From: an uncultured Thermoanaerobaculia bacterium
GTDB taxonomy: Bacteria; Acidobacteriota; Thermoanaerobaculia; Multivoradales; Multivoraceae
Length of the DNA stretch: 64,000 bases
Assembly: GCA_951812325.1 (NCBI GenBank)
Contig: OX638294.1
Span: forward strand, 62,001 to 126,000
Direction of reading: 5' to 3'
In this document: in pieces, positions 25,647 to 35,800 of the stretch
How positions within the stretch are numbered: the stretch's first letter is position 1
Layout: every line of letters begins with the position of its first letter
Program-made: the position numbers and the translations under genes
Notes under the pieces: generated by a model
What the model was told of the DNA's origin: nothing
The model's database searches: none
The model's input: only the letters and a program-made list of their open reading frames with translations

Positions 25647-27704
25647 TCAGTCGGTCAGGGCCTCGACCTCGACCCGGGCATCGTTGAAGCAGGCGCCGGC
25701 GCCGATGTCGGTCAGGGTGTCCGGCGCGAGAGCGCAGGCGTTGGTCCCGGACTCCGTGCTCCTGGCCCAGACTCCCTTGGGCAGCAGGACGACGCCGGGC
25801 TTGAGGTCCGGATTGAGGCGCATGCGGCAGCGCACCTCGCCGTAGCCGTTGAACACGCGCACGCGCGGCCTGCCGCCGTTCTTCAGACCGTTCTTCAGGC
25901 CGCGGGCGGCGGCATCGTCCGGATGCATCTCGAGCGGTACCGGGCCTGAGCGCAACTGACCGAAGGTCGAGCTCACGGTCTGCGGCACTGAGGGCGAGAT
26001 GAGCGCCAGCGGGTACCGGCGCCCCGAGGCCTCGGGGTGGAAGGCGTAGAGCCCACGCGCCGATTCGGCCTCCAGGGACGGCGGGCAGAGATGCACCCTG
26101 CGGTCGGCGGTGTGGGGGAAGACGTCGACAAACTGGATTGGCCGGCGGCCGGTCTCCGGCAGCGCCTGGCCCCCCTCGGCGAGCCGCCGCGCCCGCTCGC
26201 CGCCGAGCACCGCCTGCCGCCATTCCGCCTCCGAGCGGGGGTCGCCCTTCCGCAGCAGGTCGAGCCGTTGCGCGAGGTCGCCGAACACGCGCAGGTTGGA
26301 ACGGGCCTCGCCGACCGGCGGGACCACGGGTTTCGTGTCGTGGAGCACCATCGCGCCATAGCCCATCGCCACGTCGTCGTGCTCCAGGAAGGTCGTGGCC
26401 GGCAGCACCAGGTCGGCGTAGCGGGCCGTGTCGGTCGTCACCTGGTCGAAGACGACCGTGAACAGGTCCTCGCGGGCCAGGCCGCGGCGGACGAGTTCCT
26501 GGTTGGGCAGGGTGGCGAGCGGATTCGCGTTGTAGACGAACAGGACCTGGACGGGCGGTCCCTGAATCGCGTCCGGGTCGGTCAGCACCCGGCCCACGTG
26601 GTTCATGTTCACGATCCGGACGCCCGGCGACGGCTCGCGCCAGCCGACGTTGCGGAAGGCGCCGCTGTTGCTCATCGTGTAGCCGCCGGCGCGGACCTTG
26701 AACTTGCCGGCCAGCGCCGGCAGGGCGAGAATCGCCGCCACCGCCGAGCCGCCGTTGCGGTTGCGCTCGACCCCCCAACCGCAGCGGATCACCGCCGGCG
26801 AGGATTCGCTGTACCACTCGTGGCAGCGGGCGATGTCGGCCTCCGGAATGCCGGTGGCTTCCGCGGCGCACGCGAAGGTCCAGGGCTCGGCGCGCCGCCT
26901 CAGTTCCTCGACTCCGGTCGCGTGTTCAGCCAGAAAGTCGAGGTCGGCGCCGCCGCGCCGGAACAGCTCGCGGTGAAGCGCCAGCGCCAGGCACAGGTCC
27001 GTGCCGGGTCGCGGCTGCAGGTGAAGATCGGCCTGCTTCGCCAGCGGCGTGCGCCGCGGGTCGACGACGACGAGCCTGCCGCCGCGAGCCCGGGCGGCGC
27101 GCAGGATCGGCACCAGGTGGATGCCGGTGGAGGAGGGGTTGGCGCCCCAGACGATGGCGAGGCTGGCGTGTTCGTAGTCCTCGAGGGCGACGCCGGCCAT
27201 CTTGCCGTAGAGGCCGAGCGCGGCGGCCGTGCTGGGCGCCGCGCACACGTTGCGGGCAAGAGCCGAAGCCCCGAAGCGACGGAACAGGATGGCGTCCGCC
27301 GTGTCCTGGGTCAGCAACCCGTTCGATCCGCCGTAGCTCAGCGGCAGGACGGACTCGCCGCCGAAAGCGGTCCTGGCCTCGGTCATGCGGGAGACGATCA
27401 GGTCCAGGGCCTCCTCCCAGGAGATGCGCTCGAACGCGCCATCCCCCTTCGGGCCGGTACGGCGGGCCGGATAGAGCAGCCGATCCTCGCCGTACAGGTG
27501 GCGCGAAATGCGTCCGACCTTGGAGCAGATGAAACCGCTCGTCAGCGGGTGTGCGACCTCCGGCGGCGCGGCGCGGACCTTGTCGACCCGGCCGTCCCGG
27601 ACCTTGACCTCTAGCGAGCAGGAGTCGGGGCAGTCCAGCGTGCATGCGGTGTGATGAAGGGTGGCCTGCACGACCTCGCCTGGCGTCGGTTCCGGCACCG
27701 TCAT
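25647..27704 (-). CDS. Molybdopterin-dependent oxidoreductase, large subunit
   Basis: A 685-residue protein starting at ATG 27704. The N-terminus has a 4Fe-4S site ([16 protein letters not shown], with the fourth Cys in SGFICSKVG), followed by molybdopterin segments ([58 protein letters not shown]) and the C-terminal dinucleotide-binding domain ([12 protein letters not shown]). No Tat signal is visible, so it is cytoplasmic. No small subunit gene is next to it, which fits the stand-alone formate dehydrogenase-like/FdhF-like group. Substrate unknown. The peptide [10 protein letters not shown] reflects a small local duplication. Confidence 0.88.
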   Translation of the reverse strand: MTVPEPTPGEVVQATLHHTACTLDCPDSCSLEVKVRDGRVDKVRAAPPEVAHPLTSGFICSKVGRISRHLYGEDRLLYPARRTGPKGDGAFERISWEEALDLIVSRMTEARTAFGGESVLPLSYGGSNGLLTQDTADAILFRRFGASALARNVCAAPSTAAALGLYGKMAGVALEDYEHASLAIVWGANPSSTGIHLVPILRAARARGGRLVVVDPRRTPLAKQADLHLQPRPGTDLCLALALHRELFRRGGADLDFLAEHATGVEELRRRAEPWTFACAAEATGIPEADIARCHEWYSESSPAVIRCGWGVERNRNGGSAVAAILALPALAGKFKVRAGGYTMSNSGAFRNVGWREPSPGVRIVNMNHVGRVLTDPDAIQGPPVQVLFVYNANPLATLPNQELVRRGLAREDLFTVVFDQVTTDTARYADLVLPATTFLEHDDVAMGYGAMVLHDTKPVVPPVGEARSNLRVFGDLAQRLDLLRKGDPRSEAEWRQAVLGGERARRLAEGGQALPETGRRPIQFVDVFPHTADRRVHLCPPSLEAESARGLYAFHPEASGRRYPLALISPSVPQTVSSTFGQLRSGPVPLEMHPDDAAARGLKNGLKNGGRPRVRVFNGYGEVRCRMRLNPDLKPGVVLLPKGVWARSTESGTNACALAPDTLTDIGAGACFNDARVEVEALTD

Positions 27705-28115
27705 GCGTGGAAGCGTACACCGCCGGCGGGTGCCGGCCCGCCGGGAGCAGGCGGCCCGCGAGGCAGTGCGGACACGCCGCGCCGCCGACCGCGAGACCCG
27801 CTGGCGGGTCGGCGTCCGAACCCCTGTCCACAATGTCGGCGCGGGCGCGCACCTGAATCGAACCGCGGCCGGTCTCGTAGGCGCTGCGAATGCCGGCCCG
27901 GCCGTGGATGAACGCTCCGGTAGGGAAGTCCGGTCCGGGTCCAAGGCGGCGCAGCGCTTAGCGGGCCGCTCCGGTTGCCGGGTCCGGTGTCCGGGCCGTC
28001 GGCAGGCTTCGTCGTCTCCAGGCGTCGGTGCGCCTCGACCGGCGGTACGCCACGCAACCGGGTTACGATTCGCCGTCCTTGGCCGCTCCGGTTCGGCAAC
28101 CACACGGATTCCACG
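27705..28115. other. 411-bp region between oxidoreductase and serC
   Basis: Apart from the GyrA fragment it contains no gene I can support. It must carry the promoters of the two divergent neighbours; no clear motif was found. Confidence 0.5.
27829..27957 (-). pseudogene. Orphan internal fragment of DNA gyrase/topoisomerase IV subunit A
   Basis: On the minus strand, 27957 to about 27829 encodes [16 protein letters not shown] followed by [20 protein letters not shown]. This is the strongly conserved GyrA/ParC stretch that follows the DNA-gate domain (GPDFPTGG...GR.GI..AY.TGRG). An in-frame stop precedes it (27960-27958) and no other GyrA sequence is nearby. It is a dead fragment of about 40 codons, presumably from rearrangement or duplication of a real gyrA elsewhere. 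Confidence 0.8.
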
Positions 28116-29252
<1,137 letters not shown>

Positions 29253-29270
29253 TCGCTCGAATGGGACCTT

Positions 29271-29292
29271 GGAAACCGGCAGACCGGTTTCC
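29271..29292 (+). terminator. Hairpin after serC
   Basis: GGAAACCGG-CAGA-CCGGTTTCC is a perfect 9-bp stem with a 4-base loop, 18 bases after the serC stop. There is no T-run, so it may work with a factor or from structure alone. Confidence 0.55.
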
Positions 29293-29426
29293 CACAGCTA
29301 CCGCAGCCTCGACGACTACTCGCGTCTCGGACGGCCTCGGACAGGGACCAGAATCCACCCGGCAAAGGTACAGGTGCGCCAGCCTGCCGTCCGTGCGCCC
29401 GCTGACGGGCGCGCGGACTGGTTCAC

Positions 29427-29449
29427 GTGTGGCGCGGATCGCGCCACAC
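29427..29449. terminator. Hairpin between convergent serC and cytochrome c genes
   Basis: GTGTGGCGCG-GAT-CGCGCCACAC is a perfect 10-bp stem with a 3-base loop between the two convergent genes and could stop transcription from both sides. Confidence 0.55.
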
Positions 29450-29500
29450 GGGTCCTGGCCGGCATCCGCGCGATGGCGCGAAGCGGCGTTGCCCGTTCCG

Positions 29501-30490
29501 CTAGCGACGACTCGTCAGCAGCGCTGATCCCACAAGCACCAGCAGCAGCAGGGCGCCTCCGCCCCAGAGCAGGATCGGCGAAGTGCGGCGTTCCTCGTAC
29601 GTGACCACCTCGTCCCCCCGCTCGTCGAAGAACGAGGAGTAGTCCTCCGCGGCAGCGACCGCCGCCGCCATCGCCGCCTCGTCTTCCGGCTGCCCCAGAC
29701 CGTCCTCGGCGATGATCCGCTGCACGGTGTGGACGAGGTCCCAGATCTCGTCGGGGCTGTACGCCTCCCGGTAGCCCGGCATCGCCGTGCCGTCCATGCC
29801 GAGGTAGAGGCGGCCGTAGATGTCGGCGCTGCTGTTCCCGCCCTTGAAGACGCCGCCGACGATGTTGGTCGGCAGGGTGTGGTTGCCTTCGAAGTCGGCC
29901 ATCGGAACGTTGCGGAGCCGCCTGCCGTTCGGGCCGTGGCAGGAAGCGCAGGCCTCCAGGTAGATCCGCTCGCCGCGGGCGCGCCGCTCCTCGTCGAAGG
30001 GCGGCTCGGGGGGCATGGGGATCGGTGGGCCGGGCGTTGTTTGGCGGGCGAACTCGGCGTCCGCTTCCGCCGAAGTCAGCGTGCCGGCCGCGACCTCGCG
30101 GTCGAGCTCCCCCCTGATCGCGTCCAGGCTGAAGCTGCGGACGTAGCGCGCCATCGCCTCGATTTCCGCCTCCGGCGCCTGGCCCCAGGCCGACATCCCT
30201 GTGCCCGGCATGCCGCGCCGGATCGTCTCCTCCAGGTCATGGTCCGAGGGGATCGCGTTCTCCGTCGTCGCCAGCTTGAAGCGGCCCGACTGGAAGCTGC
30301 GGGGACGCTCGCCGGTCGTGTAGCTGAACTTGCCGAGCCCGTCGCCTTCCTCGCCGTGGCATTCCCGGCAGTAGCGGAGGAAGGCCCGCCGTCCGAGGTC
30401 GTCGCGATGAGTGGTCGGGTCGGCCAGGGTCGAGTCCTGAGCGCCGGGGACCATCGCGCCGGTCGCGAGGACGAGTGTGCAGATGAACAA
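29501..30490 (-). CDS. Di-heme cytochrome c with C-terminal membrane anchor
   Basis: A 329-residue protein with an N-terminal signal-like segment (MFICTLVLATGAMVPGAQ) and two cytochrome c domains. The first heme site is YCRECHGEEGDG (about residue 40) with a later Met in RRGMPGTGMSAWG. The second is ACASCHGPNGRR (about residue 180) with Met in GMDGTAMPGY. A single membrane segment (PILLWGGGALLLLVLVGSAL) near the C-terminus anchors it with the hemes in the periplasm. It resembles electron-transfer cytochromes of bc1 or alternative complex chains; no partner gene is adjacent. Confidence 0.88.
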   Translation of the reverse strand: MFICTLVLATGAMVPGAQDSTLADPTTHRDDLGRRAFLRYCRECHGEEGDGLGKFSYTTGERPRSFQSGRFKLATTENAIPSDHDLEETIRRGMPGTGMSAWGQAPEAEIEAMARYVRSFSLDAIRGELDREVAAGTLTSAEADAEFARQTTPGPPIPMPPEPPFDEERRARGERIYLEACASCHGPNGRRLRNVPMADFEGNHTLPTNIVGGVFKGGNSSADIYGRLYLGMDGTAMPGYREAYSPDEIWDLVHTVQRIIAEDGLGQPEDEAAMAAAVAAAEDYSSFFDERGDEVVTYEERRTSPILLWGGGALLLLVLVGSALLTSRR

Positions 30491-30529
30491 CGGAGCGAGC
30501 CTCGCAGGGGAGGATCGGAGGGACTGGAA

Positions 30530-30554
30530 TAGACTGGTCTACCGACTTGGTCTA
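30530..30554 (+). promoter_or_regulatory. Candidate operator of the phd-vapC pair
   Basis: TAGAC-TG-GTCTA is a palindrome with 5-bp arms, followed six bases later by TGGTCTA again. It sits 40 bases before the antitoxin start, where Phd/VapBC complexes usually bind to repress their own operon. Confidence 0.45.
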
Positions 30555-30580
30555 CTCATCTGGCCTGAAAGGGGTACCTT

Positions 30581-30826
30581 ATGACGACTGTTGGATCCTA
30601 CGAAGCGAAGACCCGGCTACCCGAACTTCTGCGTGCCGTGGAACGGGGCGAAGTCGTGACGATCACCCGCCGCGGTGAGCCTGTCGCTCGTATCGTGGGC
30701 GTGGATTGCGGCGCCGACGAGTCCACGACGGAGGTCATCGAACGGATCAAGGCAGCGCGGAGCAGGCGTCCTTCCGTCACGACCGAGGAGATCCTCGCCG
30801 CCCGGGATGAGGGGCGGCGCTTCTAG
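30581..30826 (+). CDS. Phd/YefM-family antitoxin
   Basis: An 81-residue protein with the family opening MTTVGSYEAKTRLPELLRAVERGE and the TITRRGEPVARIV strand-turn. The Phd fold binds DNA and its C-terminal tail (EEILAARDEGRRF) wraps the toxin. Its stop overlaps the start of the PIN toxin by one base, the standard arrangement for neutralising the partner. Confidence 0.9.
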   Translation: MTTVGSYEAKTRLPELLRAVERGEVVTITRRGEPVARIVGVDCGADESTTEVIERIKAARSRRPSVTTEEILAARDEGRRF

Positions 30827-31227
30827 TGACTTTCGTCCTGGACGTGTCGGTTACCGCTGCGTGGTGCTTGCCGGACGAGGAATCGGAGACAGCGAACCGC
30901 GCCCTTGACCGACTGCGAACCGACGAAGCCCTCGTTCCGACCCTGTGGTGGTTCGAACTACGAAACGCGCTGGTCGTCAACGAACGGCGCGGGCGCCTGA
31001 CGGAGGCCGAGACAGTCGCCTTCCTGGGAGATCTGGGCCGCTTGCCCATTCGCCCGGACGAGCGGCCGCCGAGTTCCGGCCTCGTCCTGGCATTGGCCCG
31101 TAGACATGGCCTGACGGTCTACGACTCCGCCTACCTCGAAGCTGGCGTGCGCCACTCTGCGCCGGTAGCCACCTTGGATCGGATGCTCGCCGCGGCCGCC
31201 GAGGCCGAGGGCGTCGGCGTCGTCTGA
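30826..31227 (+). CDS. vapC: VapC-type PIN-domain ribonuclease toxin
   Basis: A 133-residue PIN protein starting at GTG 30826. The acidic metal-binding set is visible: FVLDVSVTAAWCLPDEE (first Asp and Glu), WWFELRNALV (Glu) and YDSAYLEA (Asp). PIN toxins cleave tRNA or other RNA when the antitoxin is lost. The pair lies immediately upstream of the BREX operon, separated from it by a strong hairpin. Confidence 0.9.
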   Translation: MTFVLDVSVTAAWCLPDEESETANRALDRLRTDEALVPTLWWFELRNALVVNERRGRLTEAETVAFLGDLGRLPIRPDERPPSSGLVLALARRHGLTVYDSAYLEAGVRHSAPVATLDRMLAAAAEAEGVGVV

Positions 31228-31239
31228 GAGCGGGAGAAG

Positions 31240-31263
31240 TTCGCCGGCAAACTTGCCGGCGAA
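31240..31263 (+). terminator. Perfect inverted repeat between vapC and brxA
   Basis: TTCGCCGGCAA-AC-TTGCCGGCGAA has 11-bp perfect arms around two bases. It lies 13 bases after the vapC stop and just before the probable brx promoter. It may be a terminator, an operator for the BREX operon, or both; the absence of a T-run leaves the operator option open. Confidence 0.55.
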
Positions 31264-31266
31264 TAG

Positions 31267-31295
31267 TTGGCGGTTCGATCTCGCTTCTGTACGGT
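31267..31295 (+). promoter_or_regulatory. Candidate promoter of the BREX operon
   Basis: TTGGCG (31267-31272), a 17-base spacer and TACGGT (31290-31295) fit a moderate sigma-70 pattern. Transcription would begin only a few bases before the GTG of brxA, giving a near-leaderless message; no ribosome site precedes that GTG, which is consistent. Confidence 0.35.
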
Positions 31296-31304
31296 CTTTC
31301 CATC

Positions 31305-32093
31305 GTGCAGAAGGAACCACAGCCAGCTTGCCGCGCCGCCGACCTCGAGCGGGCGGGTTTCCGCCTCGGCGCGCGCGGCACGCACACGAGCCGCACGATC
31401 ATGTTGAGAGACCTCGAAGATCTCTTCGCCTTCGTACCCGCCGCTGCCGGGCCGACCGCGTACGCTGACGCGGTGATTGGAGAGAACGTGCTCGGCAAGC
31501 AGACGGCGGTCACGCGGCGAATCAGCTACCAGCGGCTGCGCGAACTCTACGGCCTCGATCCCCGGATTCCCTTGTTTCGCGTGCTTCGACATCTCTGGGA
31601 CATCGATCGTCCCGGTCGGCCCCGGCTGGCTCTGCTTGCGGCGTTGGCCCGGGATCCCCTGCTGACGGCTACCGTGCCCGTCGTCGTCCCTCTGGAGGTC
31701 GGCGGGGAACTGATGCGTTCGACCCTTCTCCGGAATCTCCGCAACGCCGTCGATGACCGGCTGAACGACGCCGTGCTCGACAAGGTGGCCCGGAACACGG
31801 CCAGTTCGTGGACCCAGGCGGGCTTCCTTCAAGGCCGGGTGCGCAAGCTGCGATGTCGGGTGGCGCCGACACCCGGCGCCGTGGCTCTGGCTTTGTGGCT
31901 CGCGCGGCTGGAGGGCTGCGCGGTGGCTCGGCTGCTCGAGTCTCCGTGGGCGCGCGTTGCCGGCGACGGCGGGTCGCCGGCCCTCCTGGCGCAGGCTCTG
32001 CGGGCGGGCCAGCTCGGGCTGATCCGCGCCCGCTCAGGGGCGGGGGTACTCTCGCTTGATCCTTCGATCCTCGACCCGGCGGTCGGGCGGTGA
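31305..32093 (+). CDS. brxA: BREX protein BrxA (DUF1819)
   Basis: A 262-residue protein matching BrxA/DUF1819: GTHTSRTIMLRDLEDLFAFV, VLGKQTAVTRRISYQRLREL and YGLDPRIPLFRVLRHLW, then LLALLAALARDPLLTATV in the same order as the family. BrxA is a small DNA-binding protein required or accessory in BREX types that carry brxA-brxB-brxC. The GTG at 31305 keeps the conserved HTSRT segment; a later ATG at 31401 would remove it. It is first in the operon, and its stop overlaps a short ORF (GTGA). Confidence 0.88.
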   Translation: MQKEPQPACRAADLERAGFRLGARGTHTSRTIMLRDLEDLFAFVPAAAGPTAYADAVIGENVLGKQTAVTRRISYQRLRELYGLDPRIPLFRVLRHLWDIDRPGRPRLALLAALARDPLLTATVPVVVPLEVGGELMRSTLLRNLRNAVDDRLNDAVLDKVARNTASSWTQAGFLQGRVRKLRCRVAPTPGAVALALWLARLEGCAVARLLESPWARVAGDGGSPALLAQALRAGQLGLIRARSGAGVLSLDPSILDPAVGR

Positions 32094-32323
32094 GTGCGAG
32101 TTTCGTGAACCACTTCGTCCTGAAGACCCCTGGCGACGTGACCGCGTGGTCCACCGCCGGGATCGCCGCGGATGGCCGTGTCCGGTTCGTCGATCCTGCG
32201 GCTGGCAACGTGGCCGCGCGGTCCGCCGCCGGGGTCGCCTGCCGGACGGGCGCCCCGCCGTTCCCGGTGCGCCGCGGACGTTCGCCGCGGGCTGCCAGCG
32301 CGTCGGAGGAGGGAATCCGGTGA
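32090..32323 (+). CDS. Small unknown protein between brxA and brxB
   Basis: A 77-codon frame that overlaps the brxA stop by 4 bases (GTGA) and the brxB start by 4 bases (GTGA), so translation could pass through all three. Of its 77 codons, 65 end in G or C, as in real genes of this region. The protein begins MSASFVNHFVLKTPGDVTAW and is Ala/Gly/Arg-rich with no motif I recognise. It could be an operon-specific small BREX component or a degraded segment that keeps coupling. A ribosome site for brxB (GGAGG) lies in its last codons. Confidence 0.45.
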   Translation: MSASFVNHFVLKTPGDVTAWSTAGIAADGRVRFVDPAAGNVAARSAAGVACRTGAPPFPVRRGRSPRAASASEEGIR

Positions 32324-32886
32324 GCGTGAGCCGAATCGAGGAGCTGGCGCGCCGGTACAAGCGCCGCATCAGCGCGCCGTGGCAACGGACGCTCGCCGGC
32401 GCTCAGCGGGTCATTCTCGTCGTGTACCACAAGGAGATGGAGCGGACGCTGCGTGCCAGGGTCGGCGAGTTCGAGCAGGCGACCCGAGCCGCGGCTCACG
32501 GCTGGCAGCTGGTCGACTGCACGGCCTGGTTCGCGGAGTGGATGGCTCGCGACGAGTACCGGGACGCCTACTTCGACGATCCGTCCCTGCTCGATCTGAA
32601 GCTCGAAAGCGAGTTCCGCGCCGAATCGGCACAGAAGCTGGCCGCGGTCCTGGAGGAAACCGGCGAAAACGATGTGGTCGCCCTGCTCGGCGTCGCCTCG
32701 CTATACGGTTTCCTGCGGGTTTCGGACCTCATCCGTGCGGTGGAGCCGGCGGTCCGCGGTCGGCTCGTCGTCTTCTTTCCCGGTACGAGGAACGGGAACA
32801 GCTTCCGGCTGCTCGACGCGCGGGACGGCTGGAACTACCTGGCCCAGGCCATCACTCTGCACGACGAACAGGTGAACCTGCCGTGA
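32320..32886 (+). CDS. brxB: BREX protein BrxB (DUF1788)
   Basis: A 188-residue protein starting at GTG 32320 with GGAGGAGG 8 bases upstream. It matches BrxB/DUF1788 by VILVVYHKEMERTLRARV, DDPSLLDLKLESEF, ALLGVASLYGFLRVSDL and the characteristic end GRLVVFFPGTRNGNSFRL followed by LDARDGWNYLA. BrxB is needed for BREX defence, with no known catalytic activity. A longer in-frame extension exists upstream to 32056, but the family start and ribosome site favour 32320. Its stop overlaps brxC by 4 bases. Confidence 0.9.
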   Translation: MSVSRIEELARRYKRRISAPWQRTLAGAQRVILVVYHKEMERTLRARVGEFEQATRAAAHGWQLVDCTAWFAEWMARDEYRDAYFDDPSLLDLKLESEFRAESAQKLAAVLEETGENDVVALLGVASLYGFLRVSDLIRAVEPAVRGRLVVFFPGTRNGNSFRLLDARDGWNYLAQAITLHDEQVNLP

Positions 32887-35800
32887 AGATCCACGAACTC
32901 CTCGACCGCGACCCGCGCGGCGCCCGCCTCGGGAACAACGGCCAGGCCCGCCTCGACGTCGAGGGCGGCCGGTCGGAGTCGGTGCTGCGCGAGGAACTCT
33001 CCACCTTCGTCTGCGACGGCCGCTTCGGCGACGCGCTGCAGCGCATCCTCGACCGCTACCTGGCGAACCTCGGCGCCGCGCGGCAGGACGCGGCCTGGGT
33101 CAGCGGGTTCTTCGGCAGCGGCAAGTCGCACCTGCTCAAGATGGCTGCGCACCTGTGGTGCAACACGGAATTCGCAGACGGCTCGCGGGCGCGCAGCCTG
33201 GCCGGGGGCGCTCTCCCCGGCGACGTGCAGGCCGCGCTGCGTGAACTGGACACACAGACGACGCGGGCCGGCCGCCGGCCGGTTGCGGCGGCAGGCACGC
33301 TCCTCGGCGGCAACGACTGGGTCCGCCGCACGGTCCTCGAGATCGTTCTGCGCGCCTGCGGCTGGCCGGATCAGTACGCCCAGGCGCAGTTCTGCTTCTG
33401 GTTGCGCGAGGAAGGCGCGCTGGATGCCGTGCGGGCGGCGGTGGAAGCCGGCGGCCGGGACTGGCTGCGGGAACTGAACAACCTCTACGTCAGTCCCGTC
33501 CTCGCGGGCGCCGTGGTCCAGGCTGTGCCGGGCTTCGCCGGCGACGTGCAGGCCGCCATGCAGGCACTTCGCGCCCAGTTTCCGCCGACCCGGGAGGACA
33601 TCACGACGGAGCAGTTCGTCGACGCCGCCCGCCGCGCGCTCTCGGACGGGGACGATCTCCCGCACACCGTGCTCGTGCTCGATGAGGTCCAGCAGTACAT
33701 CGGCGGCAACGAGGACCGGTCCTCGGCGATCACCGAGCTCGCGGAGGCGGTCCAGACCCGCTTCGACAGCCGGGTGATGCTCGTCGGCGCCGGCCAGTCG
33801 GCGCTCTCGGCCGATACGCCGCACCTGGCCAAGCTCCGTGACCGGTTCGTCATCCGCGTGGAGTTGACCGATGCCGACGTCGAGGCGGTGACCCGGCGCG
33901 TGCTGCTCGCCAAGAAGCAGAGCGCCGTTCCCGAGCTCGAGAAACTCTTCGAGACCCACGCCGGCGAGATCGCCCGCCACCTGCAGGACACGCGCATGGC
34001 CCCCCGGCCGGAGGACGCCGCGCACCGGGTGGACGACTACCCGCTGCTGCCCGCGCGCCGCCGCTTCTGGGAGGCGTGCTTCCGCGCTGTCGACGCCGGC
34101 GGCGCGCAGAGCCAGCTGCGTTCCCGGTTGCGAATCCTGCATGACTCGCTGGATGCGCTTGCGTCGCGCGACCTGGGCGCTGCGATACCCGCGTCCGACC
34201 TGTTCAGCGCCCTCGCGCCCGACATGGTGAGCACCGGGGTTCTCCTCGGCGAACTCGACACCCGGATCAGAAGGCTGGACGACGGCACAAAGCGGGGCCG
34301 CCTGCGCCGCGACCTCTGCGGCCTGGCCTTCCTGATCGGCAGACTGCCCCGCGAAGAGGCGGTGGACACCGGGCTGCGGGCCACGCCCGCCACCCTCGCG
34401 GACCTCCTGGTGACCGACATCACGCGGGACGCCTCGGCGTTTCGGCATGAGGTGGAAACGGAACTCGCAGCTCTCGCGGACGGCGGCGAGCTGCTCAGGG
34501 TCGCAGGGGAATACCGCCTCCAGACCACGGAGGGGGCGGAGTGGGACCGCGCCTACCGGGAGCACATCGGCGCCATGCGCCAGGACGAGGTGGAGATCGC
34601 GCGCGTTCGCAACCAGCTCTTCGGCCGCGAGGCAGAGGAGGCGGTCAGGCCTCTGAGACTCACCCAGGGATCGTCGAAGGTGCTGCGCCGGTTGAAGCTG
34701 CACGCCGGGGAGGAGGCGCCGGCGCCGGACGCCGAGGCGGTGGTCGTCTGGTGGCGCGACGGCTGGTCGGCCAGGCAGCGGGCGGTCGAGAACGATGCGC
34801 GGAGAGCCGGCGTCGAGAGTCCGACGCTGTTTGTCTGGCTGCCGCGTCGCAACGCCGACGACCTGCGCGATCGGATCCTCGCCGTTGCGGCGGCGCGACG
34901 GGTGCTTGACCTGAAGGGGAGTCCCGCCTCGCCCGAGGGGAGGGCAGCAAGGGAGGGCATGGAGAGCCGGCTGGAGGACGCCGTCCGCCAACGGACCGAA
35001 CTTGTCCTTGACGTGCTGCGTGCGGCGACGGTCTACCAGGGCGGCGGCACGGAGGTTTACGGCGACGACCTGCGCCAGCGGATCGAACGGGGCGCCACCG
35101 CGTCGCTGGCAAGGCTCTTTCCCGAGTTCGACAAGGCGGATCACAGGTCCTGGGAGGTCGCGCTCCGCCGCGCCCGCCAGGGTTCCGACACGCCGCTTCA
35201 GATTGTCGGTTGGGACGGGCAGACGGCCGAGCATCCGGTGGCCCGGGAAGTGTTGGCGAAGACCGTCGCCGGCGCCCGCGGCACCGAGCTCCACCGGACG
35301 CTCCGGGCCGCCCCCTTCGGCTGGCCCCAGGACGCGGTGGACGCCGTGGTCGTGGCTCTGCACCGGAGCGGACACCTGCGCGCGACGCGCAACGGCGTGC
35401 CCGTGGCCCCCGGCGCGCTGGACCAGGCGGGGATCAAGAGCGCCGAGTTCCGGCCCGAGAAGGTCGTGCTGACCGCGGCTCAGCGGATCGGGCTGCGGGG
35501 TCTGTTCCAGGAGGCCGGGCTCAACGTGAAGAGCGGCGAAGAGGCGCCGGCGGCGCCGGCGTTTCTTGAGAGCCTGCGCAAACTGGCGGCCGACTCAGGC
35601 GGTGCACCGCCGTTGCCCCCGGCGCCGGACATCGCCTTCCTTGGCGAGCTCTCGCAGCGCGTCGGCCCCGAGCAGTTGGCCGCGATCCACGAGCAGCGCG
35701 AGAGCATCGGCGCGGCGATTGCCGCCTGGCGCGCGCTCTCCGAACGGCGCCGGAGCCGCGAGCCTGCCTGGCGGCTGGCAACGGCGTTGCGGCGTCATGC

